Origin: Aquiluna sp.
GTDB lineage: Bacteria > Actinomycetota > Actinomycetes > Actinomycetales > Microbacteriaceae
Length of the DNA: 49,921 nucleotides
Direction of reading: 5' to 3'
Assembly (NCBI GenBank): GCA_018402615.1
Contig: JAGYIH010000004.1
Location: forward strand, 1 to 49,921
Positions 8,393 to 16,563 of the stretch are shown here, one piece after another. The notes beneath the pieces were generated by a model. It did not search any database, was not told the DNA's origin, and saw nothing but the letters and a program-made list of their open reading frames with translations. The first letter of the stretch is position 1, and the number at the start of each line of letters is the position of its first letter. Made by a program: the position numbers and the translations under genes.

Positions 8393-8601
8393 CGAAGTCG
8401 GGGACGATTCGGGTCCTGGTCGTCTGGCTTAAAACTCAAATCCAGGGTTGCGAGAATCACCAGCGAAACGATAAACGCCACCAAGCCCCAGGTGAGAGCG
8501 GTCTCCCAAAACCTGGTTCCAAATAGCACGATCACTGCCACAAACGAGGCGGCGAAGCCGGACATGATCATGTAGGACTTTAGATTTGCAAATCGTTTCA
8601 C
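8389..8601 (-). CDS. Small two-helix membrane protein, unknown function
   Basis: 70 residues with two hydrophobic segments (about 10-28 and 34-52) and a polar, proline- and arginine-rich tail (SFKPDDQDPNRPRLR). I do not recognise the family. The GTG start at 8601 lies nine bases after the stop of the upstream membrane-protein gene. The stop TAG plus following bases form TAGGGT, which can serve as a leaderless -10 (six-base spacing) or as a weak Shine-Dalgarno. The 3' end overlaps purB by exactly CTAG. Confidence 0.72.
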   Translation of the reverse strand: MKRFANLKSYMIMSGFAASFVAVIVLFGTRFWETALTWGLVAFIVSLVILATLDLSFKPDDQDPNRPRLR

Positions 8602-8610
8602 GTGCTAACC

Positions 8611-9105
8611 CTACTTCGCGGCCGGGGTGGCAGCAGCAATCGCCCAGTGCACTCCGCTGATAGCAAAATAGACACCCATGAAGCCCACCGCGCTCACCAC
8701 GTCAATCGGCGCGATAAACAAAAACCCAATCAGGATTGAAAACATCCCGCTCAGAAAACGCTCTTGACCGGGCCTGGTCTTGAATCCGAGCGGACGCGTG
8801 GCAAAAAGCTCAATGGCTCCCGCACCCAGACCCCACAGCGTCACAAGGAAATAGAAGCTCACCTGGGGAGCTTGAATTGTTAGAGCGGAAAGAATGGTCA
8901 CCAGCAGTGCCACGATTACCAGCAGCAGATCGGCCTTGGTGATTGACTTTTTAGCAGCTATCAGACCAAAGCCGGCAGCCGCATAAAGTCCCATTGCGGC
9001 CGTGAGGACCTGCTGGCCAATTAGGTAGCCGTGATCGGCACTAAAGGCAATAAAAACACCGGCTGCGAAGAAGATAGCGCCGCGAAGCGCGTAAAGGATT
9101 TGCAC
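8611..9105 (-). CDS. DUF308/HdeD-like six-helix membrane protein
   Basis: 164 residues made almost entirely of six hydrophobic segments joined by short loops. Helix layout and the repeated small-residue pattern (GLYAAAGFGLIAA, GVYFAISGVHWAIAA) resemble the HdeD/DUF308 group of small membrane proteins. No catalytic residues are visible. It starts five bases after dnaB and is probably cotranscribed with it. The family call is from pattern only. Confidence 0.65.
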   Translation of the reverse strand: MQILYALRGAIFFAAGVFIAFSADHGYLIGQQVLTAAMGLYAAAGFGLIAAKKSITKADLLLVIVALLVTILSALTIQAPQVSFYFLVTLWGLGAGAIELFATRPLGFKTRPGQERFLSGMFSILIGFLFIAPIDVVSAVGFMGVYFAISGVHWAIAAATPAAK

Positions 9106-9110
9106 GCCGC

Positions 9111-10454
9111 CTAGCTTGGCATATTTACAAAGCGTGAGTACTGCCCGTGGAAGGCCAGCACCACGGTTCCAGTGGGGCCATTACGCTGCTTAGCCAAGAT
9201 GATGTCCGCTTCACCCGCCCTTGGGTGATCGCGCTCGTAAATGCCCTCGCGGTGGAGCAGCACGACTACGTCGGCGTCCTGCTCCAGCGAACCAGACTCC
9301 CTTAGGTGGGAAATTTCTGGACGCTTGTCCTTTGACTGCTCGGCCTGACGGTTGAGCTGAGAGAGGGCAACCACTGGGATTTGGAGTTCCTTAGCCAGAA
9401 GCTTTAGCGCCCGGGAGAACTCGGACACCTCTTGCTGTCGGGACTCTACCTTCTTGCCGCTGGACATCAGCTGGATGTAGTCAATGACCACCATCTTTAG
9501 ATCCACCTGCTGGGCCAATCGACGACACTTTGCTCGAATCTCCACGAGGGACATATTCGGGGAGTCGTCAATAAAGAGCGGCGCATCGTTGATGCGACCG
9601 CGAACCGCTGCCAACTGAGCCCAATCGGACTCGGTAACGGTTCCTTTTCTCATGCTTTGCAGGTAGATGGAGCTCTCAGCACTGAGCATGCGCATTGCAA
9701 TTTCAGCGCGCCCCATCTCCAGCGAGAAGAAGATTGTGGCCTTCTTGTGCTTCACCGCAGCGTGGCGAGCAACATCGAGGGCAAATGTGGACTTACCAAC
9801 CGCGGGCCTAGCCGCCACAATGATTAGCTGTCCGGGGTGAAAGCCGTGGGTATAAGAATCTAAATCGGTGAATCCGGTTGGGATTCCGGTCATTTCCCCA
9901 CCGCGGTTTTGAGCGGACTCAATCTCTCGAATCGCAGCCTCTAGGGAATCACTCAGGCCGACGTAATCGTCCCTGGCGTTTTGGGAGGCCACCCGATAAA
10001 TCTCGGATTGCGCTTGGTTGACCAGGTCTTCGACTTCGCCTTGTGATTCGTAACCGGATTGAGCAATCTTGGTTCCGGCATCGATAAGGCGTCGCAAGAC
10101 GGCCTTATCTGCAACGATTTTGGCGTAGAAACCGGCATTGGCAGCCGTAGGCACGTAGCTGGTCAGCGAGTGAAGGTAATCGGCGCCACCCGCCTTCAAC
10201 AGGTGTCCGGCCTTCTTGAGTTGGTCGGTTACCGCAATCACATCAGTTGGTTCGCCGCGACCGAAAAGGGTCATCACGGCATCAAAAATTAGTTCGTGCT
10301 TGGACGCATAGAAGTCACCGCCGCTGGTGATCTCAGTTACCTCTGCCACGGCCTCCTCGCTCAGCAACATGCCGCCCAGAGTCGACTGTTCTGCCTCCAG
10401 GTCGTGCGGAGCAACACGGGGTTCGGCGGCTGCGGCGGGAGCCAGCATCGACAT
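9111..10454 (-). CDS. dnaB: Replicative DNA helicase DnaB
   Basis: Hexameric 5'-3' helicase that unwinds the fork and is loaded at oriC. The 447 residues show the N-terminal domain (PHDLEAEQSTLGGML), the linker, and the RecA-like C-terminal domain with IPTGFTDLD, Walker A ARPAVGKST (about 215-223), Walker B VVIDYIQLM, QEVSEFSRALKLLAKEL, and the terminal FHGQYSRFV segment. No intein is present. It lies at the end of the rpsF-ssb-rpsR-rplI cluster but behind a terminator and a block of DnaA boxes, so it probably has its own promoter. Confidence 0.97.
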   Translation of the reverse strand: MSMLAPAAAAEPRVAPHDLEAEQSTLGGMLLSEEAVAEVTEITSGGDFYASKHELIFDAVMTLFGRGEPTDVIAVTDQLKKAGHLLKAGGADYLHSLTSYVPTAANAGFYAKIVADKAVLRRLIDAGTKIAQSGYESQGEVEDLVNQAQSEIYRVASQNARDDYVGLSDSLEAAIREIESAQNRGGEMTGIPTGFTDLDSYTHGFHPGQLIIVAARPAVGKSTFALDVARHAAVKHKKATIFFSLEMGRAEIAMRMLSAESSIYLQSMRKGTVTESDWAQLAAVRGRINDAPLFIDDSPNMSLVEIRAKCRRLAQQVDLKMVVIDYIQLMSSGKKVESRQQEVSEFSRALKLLAKELQIPVVALSQLNRQAEQSKDKRPEISHLRESGSLEQDADVVVLLHREGIYERDHPRAGEADIILAKQRNGPTGTVVLAFHGQYSRFVNMPS

Positions 10455-10522
10455 TCTTACCTCCGTTTTCGATCCAAGACCTGTATAGCTTGGGGCACCG
10501 ACAGTTTGGTTTCAAATCGCCT

Positions 10523-10696
10523 TGTGGATAACTGTGGATAACCCTGTGGAAACACGCCGATGAATTGTGGGTAGGGCTGTGGATAACTTGTGGAAACTAA
10601 GTCCAATTAATAGGCTTTTTCAATAAAACACTGGGTTGTGGCTGTGGACAAATAAATGTTGAAAACTCTAAAGTTGAACAAGAGGGTTGTGGATAA
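10523..10696. promoter_or_regulatory. Cluster of DnaA boxes between rplI and dnaB
   Basis: Four perfect TGTGGATAA boxes (10523-10531, 10533-10541, 10578-10586, 10688-10696) and near matches at 10545, 10566, 10589 and 10643 lie in 174 bases, all in the same orientation. The first two are almost contiguous. The 299-base gap holds nothing else except the rplI terminator. The cluster is upstream of dnaB and could regulate it, titrate DnaA, or assist origin function. Confidence 0.85.
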
Positions 10697-10710
10697 CCCC
10701 GGGTTAAACG

Positions 10711-10740
10711 AAGAGGGACCCGCAATTGCGGGTCCCTCTT
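10711..10740 (-). terminator. Perfect 15-bp stem after rplI
   Basis: A 30-base perfect palindrome with arms starting AAGAGGGACCCGC and an AATT-centred tip, 14 bases beyond the rplI stop. The run of T after it is short on the minus strand (CGTTT), so termination may be partial. It closes the rpsF-ssb-rpsR-rplI unit. Confidence 0.8.
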
Positions 10741-10753
10741 GTTTGCAATCTGT

Positions 10754-11206
10754 TTACTTTGTGGCAACCACTTGCAACTGAACCAGTGCAACCAGGTCGT
10801 TGTTTAGACGAACACTGGCCTCATACTGGCCAACAGTGCTGATTTTGCTTGAGATCTGAATCTTGCGCTTGTCAACGTCACCGAAACCGAGGGCTGCAAC
10901 AGCCTCCGCCACGTCTGAAGTCTTTACTGCGCCGAACAGTCGGCCGTTGCTGCCTGCCTTGACCGTGATCTTGATTGGGTTTGCCTCGAGCTTGGCCTTG
11001 ATTTCAAGGGCCACCTCTTCGGAGGCAATTGCTCGGGCATCTCGGGCTGCGTGGATCGAAACGATCTGCTTCTCTCCACCCTTGGTCCAAGCCACGGCTA
11101 GGCCGTTTGGCAACAGGAAGTTACGTGCGTAACCGTCCTTCACCTCAACGATATCGCCCGCGGAACCTAGTCCAGAGACCTCATTGGTCAGAATTAACTT
11201 TGACAT
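10754..11206 (-). CDS. rplI: 50S ribosomal protein L9
   Basis: 150 residues. The N-terminal domain carries the bL9 signature ([20 protein letters not shown], then [14 protein letters not shown]), followed by the long connecting helix and the C-terminal rRNA-binding domain ([18 protein letters not shown]). Full normal length. It is the last gene of the rpsF-ssb-rpsR-rplI cluster, 11 bases after rpsR, and ends just before the terminator at 10711-10740. Confidence 0.97.
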   Translation of the reverse strand: MSKLILTNEVSGLGSAGDIVEVKDGYARNFLLPNGLAVAWTKGGEKQIVSIHAARDARAIASEEVALEIKAKLEANPIKITVKAGSNGRLFGAVKTSDVAEAVAALGFGDVDKRKIQISSKISTVGQYEASVRLNNDLVALVQLQVVATK

Positions 11207-11217
11207 CTGGTTTCTCC

Positions 11218-11472
11218 CTAGCGTCCTGCGCCCGCGTATGGCAAAAGTGCCATTTCGCGTGCGTTCTTGATGGCCTTGGCAATCTTGCGCTGGTCCTGCA
11301 CCGTTGCACCGGTGATACGACGAGCGCGGATCTTGCCGCGGTCGGAAACGAACTTGCGTAGCGTCGCTACGTCCTTGTAATCGATTACCTCGATCTTGAT
11401 GGTCTTCGCCGGTGGTAGCTTCGCAAACTTCGAAGCTGCGCTCTTGCGGCGGTCAGCTGACTTTCCTGCCAT
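11218..11472 (-). CDS. rpsR: 30S ribosomal protein S18
   Basis: 84 residues of bS18. The conserved core reads [39 protein letters not shown] and [11 protein letters not shown]. It binds 16S rRNA with S6, whose gene is two upstream in the same cluster. An AGGAGAATCAA ribosome-binding region precedes the ATG. No cysteine cluster is present, so this is the zinc-free form. Confidence 0.97.
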   Translation of the reverse strand: MAGKSADRRKSAASKFAKLPPAKTIKIEVIDYKDVATLRKFVSDRGKIRARRITGATVQDQRKIAKAIKNAREMALLPYAGAGR

Positions 11473-11493
11473 TTGATTCTCCTAAATAATTTT

Positions 11494-11982
11494 CTAAAAC
11501 GGTGCTTCGTCGGTAGCTTCGTTGCCTGGGTTTGCCCAAGCATCGGCGCCGGACTGCACCTGCGGTGCACTCTGATTTCCACCCCACGGGGATTCGACAC
11601 CTGCTGCGCCCTCACGAGCGCGGCGGGTCACGGTTGCGGTTGCATAGCGAAGCGAGGGACCAACTTCATCGATCTCCAGCTCAAGTGAGGCGCGAGCCTC
11701 ACCCTGTGCGGTCTGATAGGCAGAAGGCGCCTTCAGTCGACCGGTGACAACCACGCGGCTGCCCTTGGTTAGTGACTGAGCAACGTTCTCTGCAACCTCA
11801 CGCCATGCGGTGCAGCGCACCCATACGGTTTCACCATCAACCCACTCGTTCGTGGCCTTGTTAAAGGTTCTAGGGGTTGATGCAACGCGGATTGACGCAA
11901 CGGCCACTCCACCCTGGGTGTAGCGCAGTTCCGGGTCGTCGGCCATGTTGCCAACGATTGTCAGGATGACTTCGCCAGCCAT
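11494..11982 (-). CDS. ssb: Single-stranded DNA-binding protein
   Basis: 162 residues. The N-terminal OB fold ([20 protein letters not shown], then TPRTFNKATNEWVDGETVWV, VARCTAW-type segment and SRVVVTGRLK) binds ssDNA as a tetramer. It is followed by a Gly/Gln-containing flexible linker and the acidic tip DEAPF, the docking site for replication and repair proteins. The ATG overlaps the rpsF stop by one base (TAATG), so translation is coupled. Position between rpsF and rpsR is the standard bacterial arrangement. Confidence 0.96.
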   Translation of the reverse strand: MAGEVILTIVGNMADDPELRYTQGGVAVASIRVASTPRTFNKATNEWVDGETVWVRCTAWREVAENVAQSLTKGSRVVVTGRLKAPSAYQTAQGEARASLELEIDEVGPSLRYATATVTRRAREGAAGVESPWGGNQSAPQVQSGADAWANPGNEATDEAPF

Positions 11983-12392
11983 TAGTCAGCCCGTGGACCC
12001 GATGGGCGCTTGCCGCCAGTGCGGGCGCCACCTGGACGGCCGCCGCGACCTGCGCGAGGAGCCTTCTCCTCAGGGACAAATTCGATTGGGTTGATGCTAA
12101 AGATTGCATCTTCCAGGCGAAGCACCTTGGTGCGAAGAACGGACTCGTTCAGGTTTAGCTGACGATCCACCTCTTTCACAGCATCGGAACCGGAGGTCAT
12201 GTTGACAACAACATAAACACCCTCAGCGTGCTTCTGGATTGGATAGGTCATGCGACGACGGCCCCATACATCGACTTTGTCCAGGGTGCCACCGGCATCG
12301 GTGATCACCTTCAGGAATTTGTCTAGCATGGGAGCGACTGTGCGCTCATCTAGCGATGGATCTAAAATAGCCATCAGCTCATAGTTCTGCAT
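11982..12392 (-). CDS. rpsF: 30S ribosomal protein S6
   Basis: 136 residues. The bS6 domain ([54 protein letters not shown]) occupies the first 100, followed by a Gly/Arg-rich tail ([18 protein letters not shown]). S6 pairs with S18 in the small-subunit platform. The start has a very strong Shine-Dalgarno (AAGGAGGTGGG). The leader can fold so that this Shine-Dalgarno is hidden (see 12398-12447). Confidence 0.97.
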   Translation of the reverse strand: MQNYELMAILDPSLDERTVAPMLDKFLKVITDAGGTLDKVDVWGRRRMTYPIQKHAEGVYVVVNMTSGSDAVKEVDRQLNLNESVLRTKVLRLEDAIFSINPIEFVPEEKAPRAGRGGRPGGARTGGKRPSGPRAD

Positions 12393-12397
12393 AGTTC

Positions 12398-12447
12398 ACC
12401 CACCTCCTTCGGTCTAAGCGGTCACGGTCTCTCCGTGACAGGAGGGT
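12398..12447 (-). promoter_or_regulatory. Structured rpsF leader that can sequester the ribosome-binding site
   Basis: On the minus strand CCTCCT (12445-12440) can pair with AGGAGG (12408-12403), enclosing a perfect 7-bp hairpin GTCACGG-AGAGA-CCGTGAC (12439-12421) and a single-stranded CGCTTAGACCGA. The fold would mask the rpsF Shine-Dalgarno. S6:S18 complexes repress rpsF operons through a leader containing a CCG element in other bacteria, and CCG occurs here just before the Shine-Dalgarno. The pairing is seen; the regulation is inferred. Confidence 0.55.
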
Positions 12448-12484
12448 TACTGCATTACTCGTGCCCTAGGGCAACCTTGGAAGC

Positions 12485-13909
12485 CTAACGGTTAGCCCAC
12501 CACTCAAGCAAGCGTTTTTTAGCTTCCTCGTAGCCCAGTGAGCCCTCTTCTAGCCGGATTTCCAAAAGGAAGTCATAGGCCAGACCAACTTCTTTGGATG
12601 GCTTGAGTGCCAAGATCTCCATGATTTGCTCCCCGTCCAGGTCGGGACGAATCGAATCAAGCTCTTCTTGCTCGCGCAAAACCGCAATCCGCTGCTCTAG
12701 GTCGTCATAGGCGTGGGAAAGCCGGTCTGCCTTTCGCTTATTCCTGGTTGTGACATCTGCGCGGGTTAGCGCGTGCAGTCTTTCAAGTTGGTCACCAGCA
12801 TCGCGAACGTAGCGCCGGACGGCGCTATCACTCCACTGCTGGTCGGAGTAACCGAAGAATCGCAAGTGGAGCTCGATCAGCCTGGAAACTGCCTTGATGG
12901 TGTCGTTATCAAAGCGCAGTTCCGTCAACCGGGTTTTTGCCAGCTTGGCCCCAACAACGTCGTGGTGGTAGAAACTAACGCCTCCGGCTGGCTCAAGCTT
13001 TCTGGTCGCAGGCTTACCGATGTCGTGCATGAGCGCCGCCAGCCTAAGAATTAGGTCCTTATCCAGCCCGTAGTCCTTTTCGTAGTCGATTGCCTGCTCC
13101 AAAACCGTCAACGTGTGCTGATAAACGTCCTTGTGGTGGTGGTGCTCGTCAATTTCAAGTCGCAAGGCCGGCAATTCCGGCATTGTGAGATCGGCGAGAC
13201 CGGTATCCACCAGAATCTGCAAGCCAGCACTGGGGTTATTTGACAGCAGCAACTTTGAAAACTCATCCCTAATCCGTTCCCTGGAGATGATTCCGATGCG
13301 GTCTTTAAGCCTTGCCATCGCTTCAAATGTCAGCGGTTCAATTTCGAACCCAAGCTGCGAGGTGAAGCGAGCCGCGCGCATCATGCGCAGCGGATCATCG
13401 GAAAAAGAAACCTCGGGGTCGGTTGGCGTTTTCAGGGTCTGCAGCATCAGGTCTCGAAGACCCTGGTGTGGGTCGACGAAGACCCGGGAGGGCAGCCTCA
13501 GGGCCATGGCGTTCACGGTGAAGTCACGGCGAATCAGGTCATCTTCCAGGTTGTCCCCAAATTCAACGGTCGGTTTTCGACTGGACCTGTCATAGCTGTC
13601 GGCTCGGTAGCTGGTAATTTCAACCTGCTGCCCATCAATTTGGGCTGCAATTGTTCCAAACTCACGACCAATGTCCCAGGTTGCGGTTGCCAGCGGCTTT
13701 ACCACCTTGAGAATTTGGTCAGGATTGGCACTTGTCGTGAAGTCCAAATCGGGCGCAATTCGGCCCAAGATTGCGTCTCTTACCGGTCCACCCACCAGGG
13801 CCAATTCGTGCCCAGCTGATTCGAAGGCCTTCCCCAGCTTCGCCAGAAGCGGGTGCTGGGTATTTACCTCGAGGTTCGAAAGAGCCTGGGCCACCGCTTG
13901 CATGCGCAC
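12485..13909 (-). CDS. cca: CCA tRNA nucleotidyltransferase
   Basis: 474 residues; adds or repairs the 3' CCA of tRNA. The class II nucleotidyltransferase head has GGPVRDAILGR and DLDFTTSANP (metal-binding Asp-x-Asp), then DDLIRRDFTVNAMA and FSDDPLRMMRAARFTSQLGF. The C-terminal half carries an HD phosphohydrolase-type domain (ALMHDIGKPATRK, FYHHDVVGAKLAK). The GTG at 13909 gives the listed start; an ATG two codons later is equally possible. The gene is divergent from the Nudix gene with 34 bases between starts. This pairing is conserved near the origin in Actinobacteria. Confidence 0.95.
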   Translation of the reverse strand: MRMQAVAQALSNLEVNTQHPLLAKLGKAFESAGHELALVGGPVRDAILGRIAPDLDFTTSANPDQILKVVKPLATATWDIGREFGTIAAQIDGQQVEITSYRADSYDRSSRKPTVEFGDNLEDDLIRRDFTVNAMALRLPSRVFVDPHQGLRDLMLQTLKTPTDPEVSFSDDPLRMMRAARFTSQLGFEIEPLTFEAMARLKDRIGIISRERIRDEFSKLLLSNNPSAGLQILVDTGLADLTMPELPALRLEIDEHHHHKDVYQHTLTVLEQAIDYEKDYGLDKDLILRLAALMHDIGKPATRKLEPAGGVSFYHHDVVGAKLAKTRLTELRFDNDTIKAVSRLIELHLRFFGYSDQQWSDSAVRRYVRDAGDQLERLHALTRADVTTRNKRKADRLSHAYDDLEQRIAVLREQEELDSIRPDLDGEQIMEILALKPSKEVGLAYDFLLEIRLEEGSLGYEEAKKRLLEWWANR

Positions 13910-13943
13910 AAGCTTGCCACAGCCACCCAGTTAGAGTTGGTTT

Positions 13944-14390
13944 ATGCGCACCCAAGCCGTAACCACCAGCATTGAGGTGTCGGCTGGCGGCCTGATCGTT
14001 TCCGCCGAAAACCCGCCCAGGGCAGCCCTGATTTGCCACCGCAATCGCGGCGGTGGCAAGGACTGGTGCCTTCCCAAGGGACATGTTGAAAAGGGCGAGT
14101 CTTTGGAACAAACCGCCATTCGCGAGGTTTTTGAAGAAACCGGCCTGGGTGGAAAGATTGTTGAAAAGCTTGGCGAAATCAGCTACAGCTTCAGGGTGGG
14201 ATCGGTGCGGGTGCGGAAGACTGTCCACCACTACCTGCTTCGCGAATTTGAGGGATCGCTGTCCGCCGCCGGGGATCCAACCGGCGAGGTTTTAGAGGTT
14301 CGCTGGTTTGCACTGGAGGACCTGGTCGATACGTTGGCGCACGAGAACGAGAAGAAGATGGCGCAAAAAGCCTTGGAGCTGCTTCGGTGA
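13944..14390 (+). CDS. Nudix hydrolase (MutT-like)
   Basis: 148 residues with a complete Nudix box at about 46-68 (GHVEKGESLEQTAIREVFEE followed by TGL), the Mg2+-binding motif for hydrolysing nucleoside diphosphate derivatives. An upstream basic strand pair (LICHRNRGGGKDWCLPKG) fits the fold. Substrate unknown; it could clean up oxidised nucleotides or diadenosine polyphosphates. The ATG is preceded by TAGAGT (13932-13937) and six bases, so the message is probably leaderless. The gene overlaps the next one by four bases. Confidence 0.9.
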   Translation: MRTQAVTTSIEVSAGGLIVSAENPPRAALICHRNRGGGKDWCLPKGHVEKGESLEQTAIREVFEETGLGGKIVEKLGEISYSFRVGSVRVRKTVHHYLLREFEGSLSAAGDPTGEVLEVRWFALEDLVDTLAHENEKKMAQKALELLR

Positions 14391-14854
14391 AACGTCTGTT
14401 CGCGCTATTGATTGCGCTTGCGCTTATTCCGCTCCCGGGCTTTGCGGCGGATGTCGAGATCGTGCCCGGAAGCAATGTAAACCTGGTGGCTCGAGACGCT
14501 CGGATTCCGGTGACGGTGAAAAACAACACTGATCAAACCGTCACCGTTGTGGTTAGAGGCCAGGCAACTTCATTTCGAATCGAGGTGCTGGAGCCCGCAG
14601 AGGTGCAGGTCCCTCCCCAGTCCTCTGCGATAGCCGAGCTGCCAGTTCGGGCGATTGCTAATGGCCCGGTCGAGATAGCGGTCTGGGTGGAGGAAAAATC
14701 GGGCGAGCGCCTCGGTGAGGACGTCATCGTTGAGGTGAATGTTGCCTATGACGTTGAGCTATTTCTGTTGGTTGCACTTGCCGTAGCCATGTTCGCGCTA
14801 ATCATTGTTGGAATTGTTCGCACCGCGATTAAGTTGGGCGGTCGAAATGAGTGA
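14387..14854 (+). CDS. Short signal-peptide/TM protein, apparently a minimal DUF6049-type surface protein
   Basis: 155 residues: a signal peptide (about 1-20, ending GFAA), one beta-rich domain of about 95 residues (ARIPVTVKNNTDQTVTVVV; VPPQSSAIAELPVRA; VEIAVWV) and a C-terminal transmembrane helix (about 125-147) with a short basic tail. At this locus, between the Nudix gene and murJ, many Actinobacteria encode a DUF6049 protein of several hundred residues; this gene looks like only its membrane-proximal end. The function is unknown, though the murJ linkage suggests the cell envelope. It overlaps its neighbours on both sides. The reading frame is clean, so the shortness is not a sequence error. 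Confidence 0.7.
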   Translation: MKRLFALLIALALIPLPGFAADVEIVPGSNVNLVARDARIPVTVKNNTDQTVTVVVRGQATSFRIEVLEPAEVQVPPQSSAIAELPVRAIANGPVEIAVWVEEKSGERLGEDVIVEVNVAYDVELFLLVALAVAMFALIIVGIVRTAIKLGGRNE

Positions 14855-16490
14855 CCTGGGGCCCTCAGTAGCACGTAGCTCAATGATTATGGCCAGCGGG
14901 ACCGTGGTCTCCAGACTCTTGGGGTTTGTTAAGGCCGTATTGCTGGCCGCCGCAATCGGAGTCACCACCGATGCCGCCGATGCGTTTGGAGTTGCCAACC
15001 AGCTGCCAAACAACGTTTACGCCATCATCGTTGGTGGGGTGCTGAACGCCGTTTTGGTGCCCCAGCTTGTGCGGGCCCGGGCGATGGCCGATGGCGGCAA
15101 AGGTTATATCGACCGCTTTGTCACCCTTGCCATCACGGTGTTTTTCGCCATAACGCTACTCTTCACGATCTTGGCTCCGGTTCTGGTTCGGATCTACACC
15201 TCGGGTTGGACCGAGGAGCAGCTTGCCCTGGCAACCGCCTTTGCCTACTGGTGCCTGCCGCAACTGTTCTTCTACGGAATGTATTCGGTGTTTGGTGAGG
15301 TACTGAACTCTCGCAGTCACTTTGGGCCCTTTATGTGGGCACCGGTACTAAACAACCTGGTTTCTCTTGGTGGACTTATCGCCTTCATAGTGATCTTTGG
15401 CGCCGACCCAACCGGTGATCGTGCGATCAGTAACTGGGGAGCGGATCAAATCACGCTTTTGGCGGGCAGTGCGACTCTCGGTGTAGCGGCGCAGGCGCTT
15501 ATCTTGCTGTTCAGTTGGAAGAAGATTGGCATCACACTCAGGTTCAACTTCAAATTCCGTGGTTTCGGCTTGGGACCGGCCCTCAGGGCAGCCTCGTGGT
15601 CATTGGCAATGGTCCTAGTAACGCAGATCGGTGGTTTGGTGCAGACCGCGGTGGCCTCAACTGCGGCAACGGTTAGGACCGAGACAAATGCGGTGGCGTC
15701 TGTTGCCGCGGTTGCCATTGCCTGGTTGATATTTATGCTGCCGCACTCGGTGGTTACGGTTTCGATTGCCACCGCCTACTTCACTCGAATGGCAAAGCAT
15801 GCGGCGGCAAACAAAATTGATGATTTCAAGAAAGACATGACCACCGGCCTCAAGGTAATAGGACTGGTCAGCGTTATCTCAACCGCAGTGCTGATTATTC
15901 TGAGCTATCCGGTGGCAAGAGTCTTCGTTGGTGAATACCAGGGCACCGTAGCGCTGGGTAACGTGATTGCGGCGTTCATGGTCGGTTTGGTGCCATTCAG
16001 CTTCGTCTACATGATGCAACGGGCATTTTTTGCCCTTGAGGACACCAAAACCCCGTTTTTCTTCACCTCGGTGCAGATAGCAATCCATATCTCCGGGTCA
16101 ATTGCGCTTGGAATATTTGCCCCTAAGCAGTGGCTGGTGGTGCTGATTGCGCTTTTGACCGCCTTTTCGATTGTGGTTCAGGGCTTTATCGCCTTCGGGC
16201 TCTTGAGAAGGCGGATTGGCTCGCTCACGGGCTATGGGGTTGGCAGGTCTCTGAGTCTCAATATCTTGGCCATGGTTCCCGCCGCTGCAGTTGGTGTCCT
16301 GGCGCTTTGGGCTCTTGGCGGCATCACCGAGGGTTCATTTGCCCTGGAACGAGTGGTAAACGCGATTGTGGCCTGCTTGGTGGTGAGCGGATCCATGGTC
16401 ATTAGCTATCTGCTACTGCTGTGGTTGTTCAAAGTCCCTGAACTTCGTGAGGTCTTTACGCAATTGCGAGGTAGGTTTGGTGGGAAATAG
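14847..16490 (+). CDS. murJ: Lipid II flippase MurJ
   Basis: 547 residues with about 14 membrane helices, MVF/MATE-like; moves lipid II across the membrane for peptidoglycan synthesis. Recognisable segments are SSMIMASGTVVSRLLGFVKA at the N-terminus, AFGVANQLPNNVYAIIVGGV, NAVLVPQLVRA and FFYGMYSVFGEVLNSR. The start at 14847 (MSDLGPSVARS) overlaps the previous gene by eight bases; an upstream in-frame codon at 14805 would bury it further inside that gene. No C-terminal kinase-like extension is present, unlike mycobacterial MurJ. Confidence 0.94.
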   Translation: MSDLGPSVARSSMIMASGTVVSRLLGFVKAVLLAAAIGVTTDAADAFGVANQLPNNVYAIIVGGVLNAVLVPQLVRARAMADGGKGYIDRFVTLAITVFFAITLLFTILAPVLVRIYTSGWTEEQLALATAFAYWCLPQLFFYGMYSVFGEVLNSRSHFGPFMWAPVLNNLVSLGGLIAFIVIFGADPTGDRAISNWGADQITLLAGSATLGVAAQALILLFSWKKIGITLRFNFKFRGFGLGPALRAASWSLAMVLVTQIGGLVQTAVASTAATVRTETNAVASVAAVAIAWLIFMLPHSVVTVSIATAYFTRMAKHAAANKIDDFKKDMTTGLKVIGLVSVISTAVLIILSYPVARVFVGEYQGTVALGNVIAAFMVGLVPFSFVYMMQRAFFALEDTKTPFFFTSVQIAIHISGSIALGIFAPKQWLVVLIALLTAFSIVVQGFIAFGLLRRRIGSLTGYGVGRSLSLNILAMVPAAAVGVLALWALGGITEGSFALERVVNAIVACLVVSGSMVISYLLLLWLFKVPELREVFTQLRGRFGGK

Positions 16491-16508
16491 CACCTCGGGT
16501 CTGGGTTT

Positions 16509-16540
16509 GTGGAATAAATAGATAGTCATCTATGTTCCAC
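16509..16540 (+). promoter_or_regulatory. SigR/SigH-like promoter overlapping a palindrome upstream of trxB
   Basis: GGAAT (16511-16515), exactly 18 bases, then GTT (16534-16536) matches the SigR/SigH consensus GGAAT-N18-GTT, and trxBA is the classical target of that thiol-stress sigma factor. The same stretch forms an inverted repeat: GTGGAA (16509-16514) with TTCCAC (16535-16540), and ATAGAT (16518-16523) with ATCTAT (16528-16533). Confidence 0.75.
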
Positions 16541-16563
16541 GCATTGGAAAGTAGAGAGATAAA

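Noticed and set aside
10455..10753. The dnaB-upstream DnaA-box cluster as the main chromosomal origin
   Set aside because: The dnaA-dnaN gap has boxes, an AT-rich element and the conserved gene context; the cluster lacks a comparable AT-rich unwinding stretch, so an auxiliary role is more likely.
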